A stretch of 64,000 nt of DNA from Bacteroidota bacterium (lineage in GTDB: Bacteria; Bacteroidota; Ignavibacteria; Kapaibacteriales; Kapaibacteriaceae): assembly GCA_018266735.1 (NCBI GenBank), contig JAFDZT010000001.1, forward strand, positions 62,001 through 126,000. Direction: 5' to 3'. A program made the translations under genes and the position numbers. Positions 60,801-64,000 of the stretch are shown here, in pieces (position 1 is the first letter of the stretch; every line of letters begins with the position of its first letter). The notes beneath the pieces were generated by a model. It saw only the letters and a list, made by a program, of their open reading frames with translations. It was not told the DNA's origin and searched no databases.

Positions 60801-63800
60801 CGCCAACAGGTGTCGTACGAGCGATCGCCGTTGTCGTTGGTGTCTGACCGACGCTTACAACGAGGTTCGCTGTAGCGAAGCATCCACCAGGATTGCTTGT
60901 TTCGAGTACCGACACCGTTGCGGAGCCTGCATTGTTCCAACGTACCGAGATGGTGTTGGATGCTGCACCGGAAAGGATGGTACCGTTTGCCGAAGGCGTG
61001 ATCGTCCAAGCATACGAGCTACCAGCAGCGTTGGCCGTTGTGTAGGACTCGATGTTGCCTGTACATGTCGTTGCATTGCCAGAGATGCTTGGCGATGGCT
61101 GATACGTGACGCTAACGTTCTGTGTCGCTGTACGTGAGCAGTTCGTGCCGGCTGTTGTTTCAACAACCGTCAGCGTTTGATTGCCAAGTACGTTCCACGT
61201 TACGTTCACGGTGTTCACATTCACACCATTGCTTGCACCTGTGAAGGTACCACCTGTGACCGACCACACATACGTGTTACCGGCTGTACCAGGAGTTGTG
61301 TAGCCAACTGTCGAACCGGCACAGGCTTGTGCGAGTGGCGAACCACTTACGCGCGAGATCGCTGTGAGGGTTGGCGTTTGACCAACAGTAACATTCAGAG
61401 TTGCCGAAGCGAAGCATCCGCCGGCTGTAGCTGTTTCAAGTACCGATACCGTTTGTGGGCCGTTTGCGGTCCAACGAACAGTGATCGAGCTCGAACCGGC
61501 ACCGGTCAAGATCGTACCACCTGCAGACACTGTCCATGCATACGTGTCGCCAGCAACGTTACCCGTCGAATACGTTTCCGTATTGCCGGTACATGTTGTA
61601 GCTGCACCAGAGATGCTTGGCGTTGGCTGATAGGTGACATTCACAAGTTGTGTAGCTGTCTTCGAGCAGTTCGTACCGGCGGTTGTTTCTACAACCGTCA
61701 GTGTTTGCGTGCCCACAACATTCCATACAACGTTGACCGTATTGACGTTCACACCCGAGTTCGAACCCGAGAACGAACCGCCAGTTACTGTCCATGCATA
61801 GTTGTTGCCTGCCGTCAGTGTCGTTGCATATGTGATGGTCGAACCAACACATGCGCTTCCGATCGGACCAGCTGGGATGAGACGAAGGATGGCCGTTGCT
61901 GTAGGCGTTTGACCAACCGACACGTTCAGTGTTGCTGTTGCAGAGCAGTTGCCATTCGTTTCAACCACTTGAACCGAACGTGCACCTGCACCTGTCCAGT
62001 TCACCGTGATCGTGTTCGAAGCGGCACCGCTCAAGATCGTACCACCACCGGAAGGCAGTGTCCATGCATAGGTGCTACCGGCAACGTTGCCCGTCGTGTA
62101 CGTATCCGTGTTGGACGTACATGTGGTTGCGTTACCAGAGATGCTTGGAGTTGGCTGATAGGTAACGCTGACATTCAGTGTCGACAGACCCGTGCAGCTT
62201 GCGTTCAAGCCGTTGGTTTCTGTGACCGTCAGTGACTGATTACCGACCGATGTCCATTGTACCGTAACGATGTTCGACGAACCACCTGCTGTGATCGTAC
62301 CGCCTGTGACAGTCCACAAGTAGTTCGAACCTGCATTGTTCGGGATCTGGTACTGGATCGTGGAGTTATTACATGCCTGGTTCAGTGGCGAGCCCGTTAC
62401 GCGGGTGATCGCTGGCGAAACCGGCTTGTAGAAGACGCTCACGTTCAGGTTGGCCGTTGCAGAGCAACCGCTTAATGTGTTTGTTTCCGTTACCGACAGT
62501 GTTGCAGGGTTCACAACGTTCGGAAGTGGGTTGTTCCACGTGACCGTACATGCGTTCGTAGCAGCACCGGCAGTGATCACACCATTTGTTGGGAGCGACC
62601 ATGCATACGTATTACCAGCAACGAATTGCGTGGAGTACGTTACGACGGACAATCCGCAAACGGTGTTCGGACCATTGATGGATGGAGTTGGAGGACCAGC
62701 AACAGTGACGTTCTGGGTTACCGTAGTTGTACACTGTGTTGCCGTTACCCACTCGTTGAGTGTCACGGAACCGTTTCCAACAACTGTCCAATTCACGTTG
62801 ATCGAGGAAGTACCTTGACCGGAGACGATCGTGCCATTCACTGCTGACCAGTTATAGCTGCGACCTGCGACGATCGGAGATACTGTGTATGTGACCGTTT
62901 GATTGAGGCAGGCGCCGCCAACGGTTCCGCCAGCCGGAGCCGTGCGTGTGATCGTTGGTGTTGGAGCTGCTACGATCGTTACGGTCTTCGATGCCGACTT
63001 CGAGCAATTCGTTGCAAGGATCGTTTCCGTCACTGTTACTGTGAAGGATCCGGCAACTGTTGTTTGAACAGTTGCACTTGCCGTGTTCGCGCCATTGGTA
63101 ATGGAAGCATTACCGATAACGGACCACGAGAAGGAGCTCGAAGGAGCATTGTTCTGTGTCGTGTACGTGTAAGCACGATTGTCACAGACAGCATCCGGAC
63201 CGTTCACCACTGGTGTCGGCGTTGGATTGACTGTCACGAAGCGGGTTGTCGTGTTCTGGCAACCTGCAGCGCTTACTTGTCTGAGTCTTACGTAGGCGTT
63301 GTTGTTTGGTGTATCAAGCCAGTTGACCGTGATCGATGTGAGCGACAGGCCACTGCGTGTTGCAGGGCTTGCGATCGTACCGAGACCGGCACCACCGGAG
63401 ATAAGGCCACCCACAACTTCCCAGTTATAGGTGTCTGTTGGATACACATCAGCGGTGTAGATCACACCAGCTTGATTCTGGCAAACGCTGATCGGACCAT
63501 TGACAACAGGTTGTGGCAATGGATAAACCGTCTCATTGAAGGTGTACGTGGTCGAGCAACCGCCGAAACCGGCAGGAAGCGTGACAACACAGCTTACAAC
63601 ACCAATGTTCGTTCCACCAGTTGTGTTCCATTCAGCAACGATGGAGTTCGTGTTCTGACCCGAACGGATAACACCGCTCACAGCACCTGTTGGCATGGTC
63701 CACAAGAACGTCGTGTTCGTTGGGAAGACGCAAGACACAGGGCGATTGAGAGTGTACGTTTCGAGGTGAGACTCAAATCCACCATAGATACAGGCTTGGT

Positions 63801-64000
63801 TGTTTCCGTCAGCCGACGTGATCGCAGCGTCTGCGATCGTTGGGTTGACCGTGATCGTACGTGTTGTTGTATCAGCGCAGCCGAAGGCGTTCGTCTCAAT
63901 GAGACGGATCGTGGCTGAAACTGGGTTGTACACGCCATTGCAGCTGAGGTTGTTAACACCCCAAGCAACGTTCAATGGATTGATCGTGCCAAGACCTGTG
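57832..64000 (-). CDS. Giant T9SS-type repeat protein (adhesin-like), 5' end outside window
   Basis: The frame stays open to the window edge, so the start is missing; at least 2,055 residues are present. From the N-terminal side there are about 17 PKD-like repeats of 80-100 residues, many beginning PTPSISG and containing YAW or TYAWTV, then TxTVNW. About five Ig-like repeats with C-x-x-(D/G)-x-VTL-x-AP follow (for example GPTTFCQGGDVTLSAPLGF). A type-A sorting domain with LEIFPNPTNGMFTVSTT and ASGVYNVVV ends the protein. Cysteines recur once per repeat and may form disulphides. It is a surface adhesin or matrix protein by architecture. A strong terminator follows. Confidence 0.88.
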   Translation of the reverse strand, partial: TGLGTINPLNVAWGVNNLSCNGVYNPVSATIRLIETNAFGCADTTTRTITVNPTIADAAITSADGNNQACIYGGFESHLETYTLNRPVSCVFPTNTTFLWTMPTGAVSGVIRSGQNTNSIVAEWNTTGGTNIGVVSCVVTLPAGFGGCSTTYTFNETVYPLPQPVVNGPISVCQNQAGVIYTADVYPTDTYNWEVVGGLISGGAGLGTIASPATRSGLSLTSITVNWLDTPNNNAYVRLRQVSAAGCQNTTTRFVTVNPTPTPVVNGPDAVCDNRAYTYTTQNNAPSSSFSWSVIGNASITNGANTASATVQTTVAGSFTVTVTETILATNCSKSASKTVTIVAAPTPTITRTAPAGGTVGGACLNQTVTYTVSPIVAGRSYNWSAVNGTIVSGQGTSSINVNWTVVGNGSVTLNEWVTATQCTTTVTQNVTVAGPPTPSINGPNTVCGLSVVTYSTQFVAGNTYAWSLPTNGVITAGAATNACTVTWNNPLPNVVNPATLSVTETNTLSGCSATANLNVSVFYKPVSPAITRVTGSPLNQACNNSTIQYQIPNNAGSNYLWTVTGGTITAGGSSNIVTVQWTSVGNQSLTVTETNGLNASCTGLSTLNVSVTYQPTPSISGNATTCTSNTDTYTTGNVAGSTYAWTLPSGGGTILSGAASNTITVNWTGAGARSVQVVETNGNCSATATLNVSVGQTPTATAILRLIPAGPIGSACVGSTITYATTLTAGNNYAWTVTGGSFSGSNSGVNVNTVNVVWNVVGTQTLTVVETTAGTNCSKTATQLVNVTYQPTPSISGAATTCTGNTETYSTGNVAGDTYAWTVSAGGTILTGAGSSSITVRWTANGPQTVSVLETATAGGCFASATLNVTVGQTPTLTAISRVSGSPLAQACAGSTVGYTTPGTAGNTYVWSVTGGTFTGASNGVNVNTVNVTWNVLGNQTLTVVETTAGTNCSRTATQNVSVTYQPSPSISGNATTCTGNIESYTTANAAGSSYAWTITPSANGTILSGAASNTISVRWNNAGSATVSVLETSNPGGCFATANLVVSVGQTPTTTAIARTTPVGDVGKACVGQTITYSTQNNVGNTYAWLATGGSITGASNTNTVNVLWNIIGTGTLRVTETTAGTNCSRTVVQNVDVTYTPTPVISGSTVACLNTIQTYSTPAVAGSTYLWSISASNSFAPVAGFPTSNSITVQWIQPGLQTITLTETASGGGCATTVTRQVQVNPIPTPSISSTTGYGSPVSQRPGLVCAGSTHVYTTFATPANVWNWVVTGGTIIAGQNTNTITVTWSTGAGGSVQVTETVPGSTCITTVKDSIIIKPIPTPNITSATGGVPNVCANSVHTYTTPNVVGNSWVWTVTGGSIISGGSSNTITVQWGAAGPGTVAVTETVLGVTPVCATSTSRAITVNPNPNAPIITGPSPVCATNLNTTPQTINTATYTSNITTTPAAISTYTWSVSSNGQIVSNATTSIGVQWFNTTTVPQNGTVTLTHTNIFGCSTTSSISVTINPNPTPSISGPNSVCQNTIQSYGTPGVPGNAYTWTITGGIIRGGQGTPNVQVEWTLPGGGTLTVSERNTFNCTVLNTLNVTINQLPTARVTASGPTTFCQGGDVTLSAPLGFASYAWNTGETGRNIVANRTGLYWVVVTDNNGCSNSSDSIQVNVFPTTLPIITASGPRTFCEGGSVTLTAPAGFSIYRWSNGATTRSITVTTSGEYSVAIADTNGCTGRSTPVEVIVYAKPQPVLTTIGSTTLCANDSVTVTAPAGYNSYTWSSSAGTNYGNGRTIVVKQTDNITVSVVDVNGCVGTSDTVKITLKPAISPVVTANGPLTFCEGNAVTLSAPTGFKSYYWSNGATTREITVTDGGKYTVTVTDNTRCEATSPDLNVKVNLLPARPTINRTGDTLKAISNVADAYQWYRNGTMITGATAQKLIVALPGTYRVEIMDDNTCSSMSQPFDVILTDVNDDVVAGHTNGLEIFPNPTNGMFTVSTTTSEAGSVRIELFNLVGEKVLSVNDMAQGGQFKSTVDMGQLASGVYNVVVTTNNERWTVRLVRQ
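60553..62680 (-). repeat. Exact 528-bp higher-order repeat inside the giant adhesin gene
   Basis: The segment starting AGAGATGCTT recurs at 61081, 61609 and 62137, each exactly 528 bases apart, with a diverged copy (GGAGATCACA) at 60553. A fifth, more diverged copy lies about 537 bases further, near 62674. Each 528-bp unit codes for 176 residues, a pair of alternating domain types (PTPSISG type and QTPT-x-TAI type). It points to recent duplication of a two-domain block. Confidence 0.75.

Noticed and set aside
1..64000. tRNA, rRNA, CRISPR, insertion sequences or phage genes
   Set aside because: No tRNA-like cloverleaf, direct-repeat array, transposase or integrase was seen in the short intergenic gaps or coding regions, although I could not run a structural search.

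Overview
The window is a gene-dense stretch of a moderately GC-rich bacterial chromosome: 52 protein-coding genes, no intergenic gap above about 200 bases, and no RNA gene, CRISPR array, phage or insertion sequence that I can see. It looks like the Bacteroidota/Chlorobiota/Ignavibacteriota/Kapabacteria side of the FCB group. The evidence is several secreted proteins with type-IX-secretion (T9SS) style C-terminal tails, PKD-like and Ig-like repeat proteins, a b558-type succinate dehydrogenase membrane subunit, a DUF4286 protein, OprP/OprB-like porins, a TonB receptor, and promoters of the Bacteroidota type (TAnnTTTG). A Kapabacteria-like lineage is my best guess, but no marker here proves it.

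Layout. 1-321: 3' end of a WYL-domain regulator. 7117-326 (minus): an operon with overlapping or closely spaced genes, pfkA, DUF1844, nadK, APC permease, PIG-L deacetylase, adenine deaminase, nadC. 7225-12966 (plus): a phosphate-acquisition block, phosphate porin, pstS-pstC-pstA-pstB, phoU, with repeated GTTAC-N6-GTAAC elements before the porin and before pstS. 12991-16110 (plus): rfbA, nhaA, DUF4286, orphan sdhC. 30499-16103 (minus): a long co-directional run from polA through uppP, two cyclophilins, an OmpA protein, argD, YkgJ, an OprB porin, a THUMP methyltransferase, thrS, a membrane/secreted fusion, a thioesterase, a [2Fe-2S] ferredoxin and a YjbR protein. 30530-33595 (plus): terC, NlpC/P60 lipoprotein, TlpA-like thioredoxin. 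36350-33576 (minus): DinB plus a STAND/AAA ATPase with TPR-like repeats. 36425-39433 (plus): a class-A-beta-lactamase-like protein and dnaK.

39534-45353 (plus) is the most intriguing unit: a four-helix membrane protein of unknown family, a second STAND ATPase paralogous to the one at 33.6-35.9 kb, and a T9SS-type BNR-repeat secreted protein, all overlapping end to end. 47096-45354 (minus): an OmpR/PhoB-type regulator and PhoR-like kinase. 47172-52827 (plus): a large PKD/Ig-repeat secreted protein and a TonB-dependent receptor. 54452-52824 (minus): paaBCD without paaA or paaE. 64000-54523 (minus): three T9SS-type secreted proteins. One of them exceeds 2,050 residues, is cut by the window end and contains an exact 528-bp higher-order repeat.

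The strongest regulatory observation is that many transcription units have a TAnnTTTG-like -7 element ending only 3-7 bases before the start codon, which predicts leaderless mRNAs. Leadered genes instead carry AGGA-type ribosome-binding sites. Nothing was searched against databases; all family calls come from motif recognition.
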